From assembly GCA_947044405.1 (NCBI GenBank), contig CAMRHE010000035.1:5057501-5121500 (forward strand): 64,000 nt of DNA, written 5' to 3'. The position numbers and the translations under genes were made by a program. This DNA comes from Leptodactylus fallax (taxonomy: Eukaryota; Chordata; Amphibia; Anura; Leptodactylidae). The notes under the pieces are model-generated. The model worked only from the letters and a program-made list of their open reading frames with translations. It ran no database searches and was not told where the DNA came from. Shown piece after piece: positions 44,461 through 56,605 of this stretch (position 1 is the first letter of the stretch; each line of letters starts with the position of its first letter).

Positions 44461-46689
44461 GTCACTCCACATGTACACACATATAACTTATCCTGAAAAG
44501 TCAAACAAAAAGACAAGTACACTTTAACACTGATGCAGTTAGCCACAACCTAGCACCAGCAAGAGGTAAGGTAACACTGGAATTAGAACCTTATCCTATT
44601 TCGCTAAGTACCATTACGCATTTGCCCTTGTGTCAGGAAAGCCAGGGGATCCACAAAGCAGTATCATACATGGAGAGAACAAAGTTAGCAGTGTCCGCTT
44701 TAACCCTTACATAATACTGTGGAATACTGTACTCTATTTATTTTGTAGCATATTAGAGAAATTTTCCTTCCTTTGCAGTAATCCAAATTTAGATACATAG
44801 TTCTTGTAAAGGTTATGTTTTAGATTGCTTTTTCCATTGTAATTCTATTTGTTTCCAGGGACAACAAACTTCTAAACTGATAATACTCTTGGGTAGCAGC
44901 TTCCCTGTTGAGCTGCATTAACTATTCACTTTATAGCTGTGCCAAAAAATCTCTGACCAATATAAAAATAAATGAAGTAATTCATCAGCACTGAATTTTG
45001 GACTTGTTTAGATATAAAACAAAGTAGTATGGGTGGACATTCATTTCACACAGAGCTCCACAGCTTTGGCTGCAGTATCTTTAGAACTATGAAAAAGCTT
45101 GTAATTAAATATTTTGGAGGACAGAAGCTCAACATAAGTGGGGACTAATGTGTTTTTCTAAACAGGGGCACACTTTAATTGCTAACTTCATAGTTCTTTT
45201 TCTTGTACCTCACATTGCTTGTGCTCCTATCTCTTCAGTAATAAGCATTTCTGGTTCAAGGACATAAATTTCATAGATAACTAGAAGTTTTGCTTTAACC
45301 TTGCTTTGACACTTTTACATTTTTTTTTTTAGATATCTCTGAAATCGTTAACATTTTAACTGTTATTTCATTGATGTCTTTGCTTCTCATCTCTGTTGGG
45401 CCTTGGAGGAATGTAAATGTAAAAATGCATATTAAATTCAATATATCATAATGTTTGGCTACGGTGAGTTTTACATAATTTACTTTATATCAAGGTTTCA
45501 AAACCTTCAGTAAAGAAAAGTAAAAAGTATTGTTATTTTGTGATGAAATGTCCATCCCTCTATATATTTGCTATAATTATTTTCAAAGTTATGTTATATT
45601 GTCACCACCATTGTATTGTAAGTTTCATAATGCTTTGTGTCAGTCCTCCAGCAAAAAAAAAAAAAAACTAAACAAAAAACATCCATGCCATTGCTATATT
45701 TACTTTACTCTTTTCTATATTAGCTCCATATAGGTAGAGTTTACTGTTTGTTCATGGTTTGTGTGTTATTGCAACCCAGCATCATTAACTTGAATAAGAC
45801 TAAGAAGCAATAACAGATACAGACTTTAAATAAGTGTGGTTCTGTTTTTGGAATCAAAGCAAGCAGTGGGAGGAATTTACTATGATGACCATGCCTGAAT
45901 TCTGGCCTGAAATAGTCTCATTTTAGCCACATTTCTGGTGCAATTTAGGTGCAACTAATTGTTTTTCAATTTTTTTCAGACTAGCTATACAGGGTGTGGT
46001 TTGAGGGGTGTGGCTGAAGATGCAACAATGTGTTCCCTAATTGGAACAAAATTTTAGTGTAAAATTCCTGTTCAAAGTAAACCACCTAATGGATAGTGTA
46101 ACCTCAGATTAAACAGTGTAAAGGTGCATAAGATTTGTCAGGATCTGTCACTGTGACAAATCTAGTACAGTTTAGAACTGGGTCTGTGTCTAGTCTGGAT
46201 TTACACTGTGTAACTATTAATAAATCTGCATCTGTATTTTAATCCCTTCCCATTCAGCACCGTACTAGTTCCTTAATAATACTGCTCTACAATTTAGCAG
46301 GCATGGAAGCATTGTCTGCTACTCTGTCAAGTTCCATCTCTGGCAATATCTTATATTACTCTTGCTGCCAGAATCAGATATAACTCTGATTGTGGAAACT
46401 TAACTTCTTAGATGACATGATCAATAGCATATGTTTAGTATGGAGGGAGTCTCTTTCCTTACTCCTTCAGGCCACCACAACAAGATTGCAGGGTGCCTTA
46501 TAATGTACTCCAGGCTTTCATGTGTGGATGTCTGTTAGGTCCTGCCAGAATCAGAATCTACTTGACATCTACTAAAATGTACAATATACTGCAAGACTTA
46601 AGTATTGCAGTATATTGTGCAAGCTGTCAAGATCTTCTATGTTCAAGTCCTCTTGTGGGACAGGTTAAAAAAAGTGAAAAAAAAGTGTT

Positions 46690-47360
46690 GGAAATATGAA
46701 ATTCATAATAAAAGTTAAAAAATGTAGCTTTCTACTTTTCCAGACAAATAAACAAAATTCCACCTAATTGGTATAACCATGTGTGTTGTTATAAAAAAAA
46801 TGGGAGAATTTTTTTTTTGGTTGCCTTGCTTTCCCCTAAATAAGTAAATAAAGTGATCAAAAGTTTCATGTATCAGAAAATGGTACCAATAAAAACTACA
46901 GCTTAACCCTTTAAAATAAGAGCCCTCACATATCTCCATCAATGAAAATATTAAAAAGTTGGGTTTCAGGATGTGGTGTCCCCAATTAAAATTTTTTTCA
47001 TAAAAGTGTTTTATTTAGTGAAATATGTAAAGCATAACAAAATATTATGTTATAAATATGGTGTTACTATAATCATAATGACCCCTTTAAAAAAGTTACC
47101 ATGCCATTTTAATATATAATAAATGGTATTAAAACAATGATAAAATTTGCAGTTTTTTTCATGCACTCTGCCTCAAACCATTAGTAAAAGCTAAAGAAAA
47201 CATTACATATGCACATCAAAATGGAAAAATCTAAAAGTACTACTCAACATAATAAGACCTCATATGGTTATATTGACAGAAATAGCAAAAAGTGGAGGTG
47301 GAAATAGGAAAACAGTGACTGGAGCCTTAACTAGACAGCAGCCTTCAAGGGTTAAACTGC
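46690..47360 (-). repeat. Diverged copy of repeat family R1
   Basis: AAAATGGTACCAATAAAAAC, TAAAATAAGAGCCCTCACAT and ATGGTGTTACTATAATCATAATGA-type blocks (the last spanning 47059-47082) match the order of R1 blocks at 3560-4000 and, inverted, at 10960-11560 (ATTGGTAC.ATTTTGGG, AAGGGCTT). Divergence is high, so the copy is old. Confidence 0.45.
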
Positions 47361-49173
47361 AAATTACAGTGAGAAAAAAAATGTGAATTATATGGATTAT
47401 GCTATGAATAAAATTTGTAATATATAAAGTATATAATTAATAACCTTAAAGTCCAACATGTAAATTATCAACTTCCAAAATACAGTAATTGTCACTTTTT
47501 ATATAATTATAAAGTCATGGAAGTCAAATGCACTATAGCTTAATTTGGCAGTCTGTTATGAACATGTTATTTATGCTGTATGGTGAGTGGCACGGATTTT
47601 AAGTGAGAAATCTGCTGGAATTTACGCTCTTTTTTTATTGTTAGAAAGACTTAAAATTTAGTCCGTAAGTTATTGTCACCCCAAAATGATGTAATTGAAA
47701 AATACAACTCATCAAGAAGAAGTGCTCAAACAGTCCATAAAATTGTGACTTTCACAACGTGACAATGAGAAAGGCCAAAACTGACTGCATCCAGCAGAGA
47801 TAAAGCTTACTGTTCAAAGTAAAAAAAAAATAATAATTATTATTGTGCAAAAAAATCCCTACATCAACCTGTCAAACAAAAGTGCAAATTTGGTAATACA
47901 GAGCAAAATATAGCTTTTTATCAGTTTGACACAATGCATTTTACACCAAATCTTATGTATATGATTGTAAAAAAATTGGATTGCCCTGTTACATTTTTGA
48001 CCATTTTGTTCTTAATGCTGCCAGGAATGTTTTCTAAAAATTATTTCCTATGACAGTTAGGCCAAACACATTTTGTCAATTTATTCTATGGCACATAAAT
48101 GATTAATTTAAGGTTAGAATTCATGAATTGATTTAAGTTTCCAAGACTTAAGCAAATATATTTTGCCCCACAGATTACAAATAAATTGGTCTCAGTGGGA
48201 ATTCTTAAATTTACATGTAATATGCTAAAATAAAGATGTGTTCTATTATATGTAAAACATGCTCTATTATATAAGAGTTTGCCCTTTAGTTAACATTGTT
48301 CTGAGTACCGCAGTGTATAAAATACCTGTAGTCTTCTCAAAATAGTCTCTGCATTCTATGTTTTATAAGCTTTGAGGACTTCGTAAAGGATCTTCCACAG
48401 AGACCAAATTCAATTACACAGCAAATGGAAATAATTAGGTAATACCACTAATTGTAACTTAATGGAGAATAAACTATACAAATTATTTTGTTGCAGTGCT
48501 ATACGGAAAAAAAATCCTACCTTCAGTATTGTGGTTACTTACAGATATGCTGCATACACCATTTTATGATGTCAAATCCATAGTGGATAGATAGTAAGTC
48601 CTGATATCAGATTAAATTAAGATTTTAATGAATATCATTATGTTTATTACTGCCCAGTTCTCTTCATTTTAATTTCCTTTAATTTCCTTGAAAATACCCT
48701 TGAAATTGATATCATTTAAATAAAGAGAAAATAATGACTATTTTAGAAAATTCAACATACAATATTGACAGTTTTCCCACAGATTCTATTTTAATAGTAG
48801 TTTTTGTAAGCAGTATTCTGTGATTTCAGGATAATTTTATGAAGGTTCAGTGATGAAATGATAGCTCTGCTGACTAGGTCCACTGTTACTTTTGAAAGCA
48901 TGTTTTCCTTGTCAGAGGAAGAACTGCTGGATCATTGAAAATGTGTTAGCAGCAAAATAAGAAATGTATATTTCTGCTTTTCCTTATCAAATCTACAATT
49001 GTTATGTTGATAAACATATTTACCTATTGTATTAGAAGAACAAGCTTACTATATGTATTCCAGTCAAATAAGTTACTCTGAAAGTTAAATGCAAAGTCTC
49101 TTGAATAATATACACAATGCAAATAAAAATACCAACGTAAACTACTGTAATGAATATCTAAGATCTATACACT

Positions 49174-49191
49174 ACTATCTATCTATCTATC
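49174..49191. repeat. Short (CTAT)n microsatellite
   Basis: CTATCTATCTATCTAT, about 4.5 units. Confidence 0.9.
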
Positions 49192-50484
49192 AGAAAAAAA
49201 TGTTGCTGAAAATCTATGTCTGTATTTTCCCCATAAAATTATATAGGTGAAGGGAGTCAACAATAAAAAAAAACACAGTTGAAAAGCAGTGCTGTTTTAT
49301 TTCTACTGCATTTCTGCAGTTTTTTTCTGCAGTGTAGTTTAGCTGGGTTTCGCTATATGTATCCGTATCCCTATATTCTCTAAAAAAAACTACAATCGTG
49401 GACCATCTTTTCCTATTACTATGCATTGTGTCCTTTCTCTGTTATTCTACACATTCTCTACACAGTCTAATGCATGCTTTCTTTGCACATAGAGTCAGAC
49501 TGTGCAGGGACGTATGCCTTTGACAAGGAGAATGGTAATATCCAGTTGTCACTTTGTACATACCTTTCTAAGAGGAATAACAGCTGAACAGCACAACACA
49601 GAATTTGAAAAGGCCATTTCCATTTCATGAATATTGCGATTATTTACTAAAACCAATATGACAGGAGTAGTAACAGATCCTCTTTACCATGGTATTTCTT
49701 AAACCTATTCTCAATCCCTGAAAAAATCCAGTGCCAGTGAATCCCTACTCCTAGTTTACCTAAGATAGAGGTTGCTGAATCATTCCATAAGTGATGATTT
49801 GTTCACTACTTTCATCCTTTGCCAAGCATTTGGAGCAGGCCATAGTTATTTTACCATTCCTAATATAAGAGTGGCAGCAATTTCTAGTGCTGCATTAAGG
49901 TACCCTAATTTCTAAGCAATGTCTTGGCAAGTATATTAAAGTATTTTTTTCTATTTGATTTTATCGATGTTGTTTTTTTAACTTTTAAAGTAGCTGGGAA
50001 TGTCACTAAATTACATAGCTGCAGCATTTACATATTTTTTTCTATATATTGCAACTCTAAATAATTGCACTGAATAATTAATTTTATCGTAATTTGTCAC
50101 TTTTTACTATTTAAAACTATTTACTGAATGTATACAGTATTTATATACATGACTCTGGAGACAGTCATCTCTCCTGGGCCATAAGCTGCAGTAGCAAAGA
50201 TCTGCTTTACAAAATGCATTTATAAATCATAAACCTGACTCAGAAATAAACATATTGAGTTCTATAGGAAAGTTTTATGGCCATGCTACATTAGCAAAGG
50301 TCCCTGTGAAGGGGCAATTGAATTGTGTAGTCAATGGGGGACTCTGTGTTCATAATAATCCTATTTTATGATAATAATGAGATGATAGCTGAAAAGTGGT
50401 CTACACAGAATAGGAAGTGTCTTTCTATTGTGAATGCTCTTTGGCCAGTGGAAAATGGAAATATTGCAGTATTTTGTAAATATA

Positions 50485-50657
50485 GATATTATAGATTGTA
50501 AGCCCTTGTAGGCAGGGCCCTCTATCCCACTGTGCCAGTTGGTCACTGTTAGTATCATATTTGTTTTGTACATCTTGTGTACCGTATGTTAATCCTCAAA
50601 TGCAAAGCACCATGGAATTAATGGTGCTATATAAATAAACAATAATCATAATAATTT
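50485..50657 (+). mobile_element. 3' tail of an L2/CR1-type retroposon
   Basis: AGATTGTAAGCCCTTGTAGG, CAGGGCCCTCT, CACTGTGCCAGTTGGTCACTG-like and GCACCATGGAATTAATGGTG (short motifs) are followed by CTATATAAATAAACAATAAT and AT-rich repeats. This order is the familiar 3' end of amphibian and sauropsid CR1/L2-like retroposons. No coding part remains. Confidence 0.65.
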
Positions 50658-53116
50658 AAAAAGTATGCCTAACATAATAAAAACATGAGTTAAACAGCAT
50701 GTCCTTTTCTAATGATAGATTATTTTCTGTTACAAGAAAGAATATGCTATGGTCATATCAGCAAATGCCTGGTGAATTGATATATTACTTTTACATCACA
50801 TGTGCTAGAAAGATTAAAATGTACCATGAATTAAAATATGCTCAATGAATAAACTTGATGGTCCACTTACGATTTTGTTACACTTAAGAATGTTGCTTAA
50901 TTAACAACATATAGCAGAATTTTGACAACTAATTCATTTTCAGTTTTAGAACAGATAAAGCCCTTGGCGTCATTTCCTTTACTATTTTTTCTGGATTGAC
51001 AGTACATTTATATTTATGTTTGAGTTGTTAGGTTGTTAAGAAAATTATTTTGAAAGAATATTTAGCATTTGAAATACATAGCAATAGCAATTCACATCAT
51101 GCTTTACTACTACAATTCGCTTGTGAAAATATACTGTACCTCAGTTGAATTTTTATGTTCCTTTGAAATCAATAGCATATACATATGTACAAGTACTGTA
51201 TATATGTATAGTATTTTAGTTTCCTTATTCTGTAGGGTCAATTGTGTTATATAATATAATAAACAAACATTTATAATTGTGTTTTATGAGCTTTTTATTT
51301 TTTTTATGTCACTAATTATTTTTAGGAATTATGTTGCCTCCGTTATCTGAATTGCTAGGCTAATGGTAGCGATTATTGGGTTACTATATAAGGCAATCTA
51401 AGGCTGTATTCGTTACATCATGATTTTTTTTTTCCCCACTGGATCCATCCTGATCTATTTTTCTTTCTTTTTTTTATCAGTGATATCAATGGTTGATGGA
51501 TTGAAAAGGTTAATAATAACTGATCAATATCATAATCTGTTCAACTCAAAGCAAAAAGATAAGTACTAGGAAATGTATTTATTTTAATTACATTTTAATG
51601 CATGGGTCTAGCAAAATTTGTATAAACCATATTTTTCTCTTTGTGACTTCCATTTATCTTTATCATTGTAAGTACATTTAACCTGTAAAATATCAATGAC
51701 TTTGATTGTGTTATATTGAGTTATATTTGTTCATTTATATTGCTTACTATGTTGTATTTTTTAGAATTCTACTTTGTTGAAAGACAATTTTAAGCATTTA
51801 AAAAAGCAAAAACATTTCACTTGATTCACTGTCTCATAAAAGAAACTGAATACATAATTGCAAACATTATAAACATCCACTTATATACTAAACAGTGTAA
51901 GGCTAAGGCATCACATTGCAGAAATGCAGCTTTTTTGGCTGCTGCGGAAACACATTGAAAAATAATGCCATGTTTTACAGTACCAGCAAAGTAAATGAAA
52001 TTTCAGTTAATCTCATCCAATGTGAGAAAAAAAAAGAGCTGCAGAAAATATAGCATGTCATACTGAAAGTCACATTTTATTAGAATATGGCAAAGCTGGT
52101 CAGTCATATTACTTTTGCAACATATATATTTATTCATGCCCCCCGAATGCAATAAATATGCAAACTTTGGCTTTGTTTAAAAGTATGACTTGAAGCTCCT
52201 GGATCACAATGCAACATCTGTAAATGAAAATGTTTATGAGGCAGAGAGGCAATTAAGCCCCCTTAGGCCTCTATTGATAGCATCCTATCCTGCTCATTGT
52301 GGGTGTTGTACTGTCCATGGTTGATCTTTTCATATCTGTGAAAAGCCGATCAACATTTTTTTTTTCATTTTCTATATCTTGTATGTGTTTGGGTCTGTGA
52401 AAAATGGCTAACACATGGATGTTGACGTTTTTTTTCATGGACCCATAGGCTTTTATGGGTGTGATGCATCAGTATCAGCGAAAAGAAAGGGTGTATTACC
52501 ATTGTCGGGCATCTAAATAAAGGTATTGAGATTAATGTGTACATAGGCCATCTGTGAAAACTCTGGACAGCTCATGTACATGATATATGGATGTATAAAT
52601 AAGGCCTTACACACAAAGGCCTGGTTATGACAGCTGGCTCTGCTTTGTCTGGCTTTGTTGTATTACATAGGCTTTTATGGTTAGTCATTATTGCCATCAT
52701 GTTCAAACAAAATAATCGGTTACATATTTATGTTACTGTTGTAGTAAAAATATATTTTGGCTGATGGCACTTAGAAATTCCACACAGTCATATTCAGTAA
52801 GATCTTTTAAAAAGAAAACTGAAGTCACAGTGAAGTAAAATCTGTGCTATCAATTTATCTTGCTATAAGTGTTTTACATCTTTATTTATCAGTCTATTTT
52901 ACATTCTGTGGAAATCTATCATTCATCTATAAATGATCTTTGTCTTAATCTCACTGGACTGCATAATTCAGAAGTCTGGGATATCTCCCAAGTCTGTATT
53001 ACTGTGCAGTACATTTTCTGCTGTTTAAACAAGCACCAACTTAAGACTGAAGAACAAGGATATCTGACTTTTCTTGTAAAAAATACACTATTGTCAAAAG
53101 AAATATTATTATAGAG
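50658..53116. other. AT-rich DNA with MITE scraps
   Basis: 51900-52070 begins GTAAGGCTAAGGCATCACAT, a diverged end of the 37308 MITE family. 52320-52600 carries paired motifs (GGACCCATAGGCTTTTATGG, TCTGTGAAAAATGGCTAACA) common in amphibian MITEs. No ORF or RNA gene is supported. Confidence 0.4.
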
Positions 53117-53317
53117 CAGTGATGGCAAAACTTTTGGAGACTGAGTTCCCAAACTGCAACCCAAAACCCACTAAATTATCGCAAAGTGCCAACATGGCAA
53201 TTTAACCTTAAATTAACCAGGATCTGTTTTATAGTGACCGTGCAATGTTATTACAGCCTGTAATAATATCACATGTCTGCTATAAAACAGATACTGTGTG
53301 ATATAAATAGTGAAGGG

Positions 53318-53755
53318 CCCCCACACAGTACAATGCGCTCCACAGTGGCTCCCAGGCAGTATTATAGTAGTATAATGTTGTACCGTGTTAGCCATTGAAA
53401 GTAGTGGAAGAGTGAAGAAATCAGGCGATACCTTTTAGAGGCTAACTGAGTATATTTATAAGTAAATATACTCAGTTAGCCTCTAAAAGGTATCGCCTGA
53501 TTTCTTCACTCTTCCACAGACAGTATTATATGCTCCAGAGTGGCCCCCATACAGTATTATATGCCCACAGTGGCTCCCGCACAGTATTATACGCTCCACA
53601 GTGGCCCCCGCACAGTATTATATGCTCCACAGTGGGCCCCCACACAGTATTATGTGCTCCAAAGTGGGCCCCCACACAGTACTATATGCTCTACTTTGGT
53701 TTCCCCCCCTTCACAGTTTTATATGCTCCACAGTGGGCCCCCACACAGTAGTTTA
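53318..53755. repeat. Minisatellite of ~30-bp CAGTATTATATGCTCCACAG units
   Basis: Units CACACAGTATTATATGCTCC, CACAGTGGCCCC repeat with a 30-33 base period, interrupted at 53370-53520 by a palindromic insertion. The units are plainly homologous to those in the CAGGGCCGG and CAGGGGCG hAT elements. Confidence 0.9.
53404..53517. repeat. Perfect palindrome with 55-bp arms inserted in the minisatellite
   Basis: Arm 53404-53458 and arm 53463-53517 are exact reverse complements around a 4-base loop. Arm motifs include GGCTAACTGAG and GATACCTTTTAGAGG. The preceding TGTACCGTGTTAGCCATTGA (about 53379-53398) is, in my memory, found with these motifs in 3' ends of Penelope-like elements of frogs and fish. 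Inverted partial copies are typical of that class. Perfect arms imply a recent event or gene conversion. Confidence 0.8.
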
Positions 53756-53891
53756 AGCTACTTACCCATTATGGCTACAGTCCCACGAAGAGCATCCTCC
53801 TTCTTCTTCTGATCACAGGCGCTGATGACTTGCATCGGGGCAGAGGTTACACTCTGCAGTCAGTGTAAGCCGCGGTCCGCATTTGCACATA

Positions 53892-55296
53892 CAGTGACGA
53901 GAAAAAGTATTTAGTCAGCCACCAATTGTGCAAGTTCTCCCACTTAAAAAGATGAGGGAGGCCTGTAATTGACATCATAAGTAGACCTCAACTATGAGAG
54001 ACAAAATGACAAAACAAATCCAGAAAATCACATTGTCTGATTTTTAAAGAATTTATTTGCAAATTATGCTGGAAAATAAGCATTTGGTCAATAACAAAAG
54101 TTCATCTCAATACTTTCTTATATATCCTTTGTCGGCAATATCAGAGGTCAAACATTTTCTGTAAGTCTTCACAAGGTTGGCACACACTGTTGCTGGTATG
54201 TTGGCCCATTCCTCCATGCAGATCTCCTCTAGAGCAGTGATGTTTTGGTTCTGTCGCTGGGCAACACGGACTTTCAACTCCCTCCAAAGGTTTTCTATGG
54301 GGTTGAGATCTGGAGACTGTCTAGTCCACTCCAGGACCTTGAATTGCTTCTTACGAAGCCACTCCTTCGTTGCCTTGGCGGTGTGCTTGAAAGACCCAGC
54401 CATGTTTCATCTAAAATGCCCTTGGTGATGGAAGGAGGTTTGCACTCAAAATCTCACGATACATGGCCCAATTCATTCTTTCATGTACACGGATCAGTCG
54501 TCCTGGTCCCTTTGCAGAGAAACAGCCCCAAAGCATGATGTTGCCACCCCCATGCTACACAGTAGGTATGGTGTTCTTTGGATGCAGGATCTGAGTCCCT
54601 TTGGATTGCAGGATCTGAGTCCCTGGCAGCGTAGTGTGTTACTGAAGGTTGTCTTTGCTACGTTAGTCCCATCTTTCTGCAGGTCATTCACTAGGTCCCC
54701 CTGTGTGGTTCTGGGATTTTTGCTCACGTTCTTGTGATCATTTTGACCTCACTGGGTAAGATTTTGCATGGAGCCCCTGATCGAGGGAGATTATTGGTCT
54801 TGTATGTCTTCCATTTTCTAATTATTGCTCCCACAGTTGATTTCTTCACACCAAACTGTTTGCCTATTGCAGATTCAGTCTTCCTAGCCTGGTGCAGGTC
54901 TACAATTTTGTTTCTGGTGTCCTTTCACAGCTCTTTGGTCTTCTCCATAGTGGAGTTTGGAGTGTGACTGTTTGAGCTTGTGGACAGGTGTCTTTTATAC
55001 TGATAACAATGTCAAACAGGTGCCATTACTACAGGTAATGAGTGGAGGACAGAGGAACCTCTTAAAGAAGAAGTTACAGGTCTGTGAGAGCCAGAAATCT
55101 TGCTTGTTTGTAGGTGACCAAATACTTATTTTCCACCATAATTTGCAAATAAATTCTTAAAAAATCAGACAATGTGATTTTCTAGATATGTTTTCTCATT
55201 TTGTCTCTAATAGTTGAGGTCTACCTATGATGTCAATTACAGGCCTCTCTCATCTTTGTAAGTGGGAGAACTTGCACAATTGGTGGCTTACTAAAA
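53892..55296 (-). mobile_element. Tc1-like transposon (copy C), one end truncated
   Basis: The left end CAGTGACGAGAAAAAGTATT (53892) is preceded by TA and matches copy B (37675) over the long inverted repeat. The right repeat is recognisable (AATGTGATTTTCTAGATATG, GGGAGAACTTGCACAATTGG) but stops about 20 bases short at TGGCTTACTAAA, so the right tip and its TA are lost. The element is in minus orientation relative to its transposase. Confidence 0.88.
54107..54948 (-). pseudogene. Tc1-like transposase lacking both catalytic Asp segments
   Basis: The ATG at 54948 gives MEKTKEL then an in-frame TGA (54927). DNA-binding domain motifs follow ([21 protein letters not shown]). Compared with copy B, about 190 bp are absent near 54585, which removes the WSDET block with the first Asp; a ~21-bp GGATCTGAGTCCCT duplication marks the junction (54582-54635). 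A second, 17-bp deletion near 54390 removes the HDND segment. The third block [11 protein letters not shown] (catalytic Glu) and the C-terminal ANLVKTYRK tail remain. It ends IRKY, TGA at 54107. Confidence 0.92.
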
Positions 55297-56167
55297 ACTA
55301 ATAATATTATGTTTGATAGATGATGTCTAGATAATTGATAAAGATAAATACATAATTTTTTTTTTACAATGATAGATTAAGTAGATCATTAGGTAGATAA
55401 ATACATGGAAAAAAATAGATGGATATATAGATAGATAGATAGATAGATAGACAGATAGATAGATAAAGGTGGCAGCTTCCTGGATTTTACAGAGGTGTTT
55501 GTGGCGCTGGGTGCCAAATAAACCGCAGAGCAGGTAACGGCAATCCAAAAGAAATGGCTTTATTCAGCTTGTAAAAGTAAATAGGAGCAAAAATAACAAA
55601 ACAGCCTAGCCTGTATACAGGGCAATACCTCACTACTTGAACCCTGACTAACCTCTGAGGGCAAGCTTTACTGAGGTTTCTTCTTAGTGGTCTGGTTCAC
55701 TCTGAGTTTAACCAGTCCCTTCTGGAACCCAGTCCTCTTGGAACAGACCACCTGTCCGTCTCCAGCTGGTTCCACCATCCACCTGCTCCCTCCAGGTTAC
55801 CAGAAGCACTCTCTCTGGAGTGAAGCCCCCAGGTATGGGTGTGGTCGAGGACCTTTTCAATCCTGTTTTTGGGTCGCTCTCCAGCGCCCTCTAGGTTCCC
55901 ACTCTCACAATAGATAGATAGATAGATATTGATGGGTAGTTCATAAACAATCAGTTCAAAAGAAATTGATCTTCAGAGGGTACTAAGTCACTCAGTTCAT
56001 ATTACTGACACTAGGTTCACACTAAGCCTAAATCCTGTAGATTACGATGCAAGTTTACGATCAAGCTGTTAAACAATAATTCCAAGTTATAAGGTTGACA
56101 ATGAAAATACTATTTATTTTGTATGACAATGCTAACTTGGGGTATAAGTGGTGCTTTTAAAGCATTA
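55297..56167. other. GATA microsatellites around an unidentified insert
   Basis: (GATA)n tracts at about 55429-55467 and 55911-55926 flank about 440 bases of non-simple sequence. On the minus strand that insert contains CTGAATAAAGCC (a polyadenylation-like signal, about 55560) and begins TGTGAGAGTGGGAACC. It may be an LTR or other retroposed piece inserted into a GATA tract, or two separate tracts. I could not define paired ends. 55927-56167 shows nothing. Confidence 0.4.
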
Positions 56168-56605
56168 AGGTAGTGGCCCCACAGTGTTTTACAGTCACTG
56201 CAAAGCGAATCCCATCCACACATTGCAGAAAAACCGTTGCATTTTTGGAAATTGCAGCATGTCAATTATACCTACGGAAATACCAGCAGTTTCCCTGTAG
56301 GTATAATGGAAGCAGAAAGTTCTGTGAAAAGTGCTGTGGGAAAAACTGTGATGCGTTTCCGCCGTAGTTTTTCCTGCATCGCTTTTCACAGAAAGTCCGC
56401 AGAGTTTTCCTCTGCGGACTTTCTGCTTCAATTATATCTATAATGAAATTGCCAAAGTTTCTGTAGGTGTAATTGACATGCTGCGATTTCCAAAAAAGCG
56501 ACAGTTTAGGAAACCGCAGCATTTTCACTGCATGTACTTTTCGGAAACATGTGGATGGGATTTGCTAGAATCCCATCCTCTTTGCAGGCACTCTAAAACA
56601 CTGTG
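56168..56605. mobile_element. ~435-bp foldback MITE with nested hairpins
   Basis: GTGGCCCCACAGTGTTTTAC...CCCATCCACAC on the left faces GTGGATGGGA...AAACACTGTGG on the right; matching GCAGCATGTCAATTATACCT and AGGTGTAATTGACATGCTGC lie further in. The centre has a perfect 11-bp stem AGTCCGCAGAG/CTCTGCGGACT and mirrored TTCTGTGAAAAG/CTTTTCACAGAA. It is non-coding; frames on both strands are shadows of each other. Confidence 0.75.

Larger units (their letters stand above)
44470..50479. other. Long element-poor, very AT-rich segment
   Basis: Apart from a diverged R1 repeat (46690-47360) and short microsatellites, no element, gene or RNA is recognised over 6 kb. Short A/T runs are frequent. The segment 48400-48480 is rich in TAATTA/TAATTG-like homeodomain core motifs. 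Such transposon-poor stretches in vertebrates can host conserved regulatory DNA or lie in large introns, which cannot be judged from one sequence. Confidence 0.45.
53117..53891. mobile_element. hAT-like element with CAGTGATGGC terminus, right part lost at a Tc1 insertion
   Basis: CAGTGATGGCAAAACTTTTG begins the element, followed by CCCAAACTGCAACCCAAAAC and TCGCAAAGTGCCAACATGGC. This start is known to me from widespread amphibian hAT non-autonomous elements. A ~30-bp minisatellite (53318-53755) follows, containing a 55-bp-arm palindrome. Tc1 copy C adjoins at 53892. After that Tc1 no hAT right end was found, so it is deleted or beyond recognition. The right-hand GC-rich block (53800-53880) resembles those of the other hAT families. 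Confidence 0.6.

Noticed and set aside
53892..55296. A functional minus-strand transposase from joining the two open frames
   Set aside because: Both Asp-bearing segments are deleted and there is an early stop; the gene is dead.
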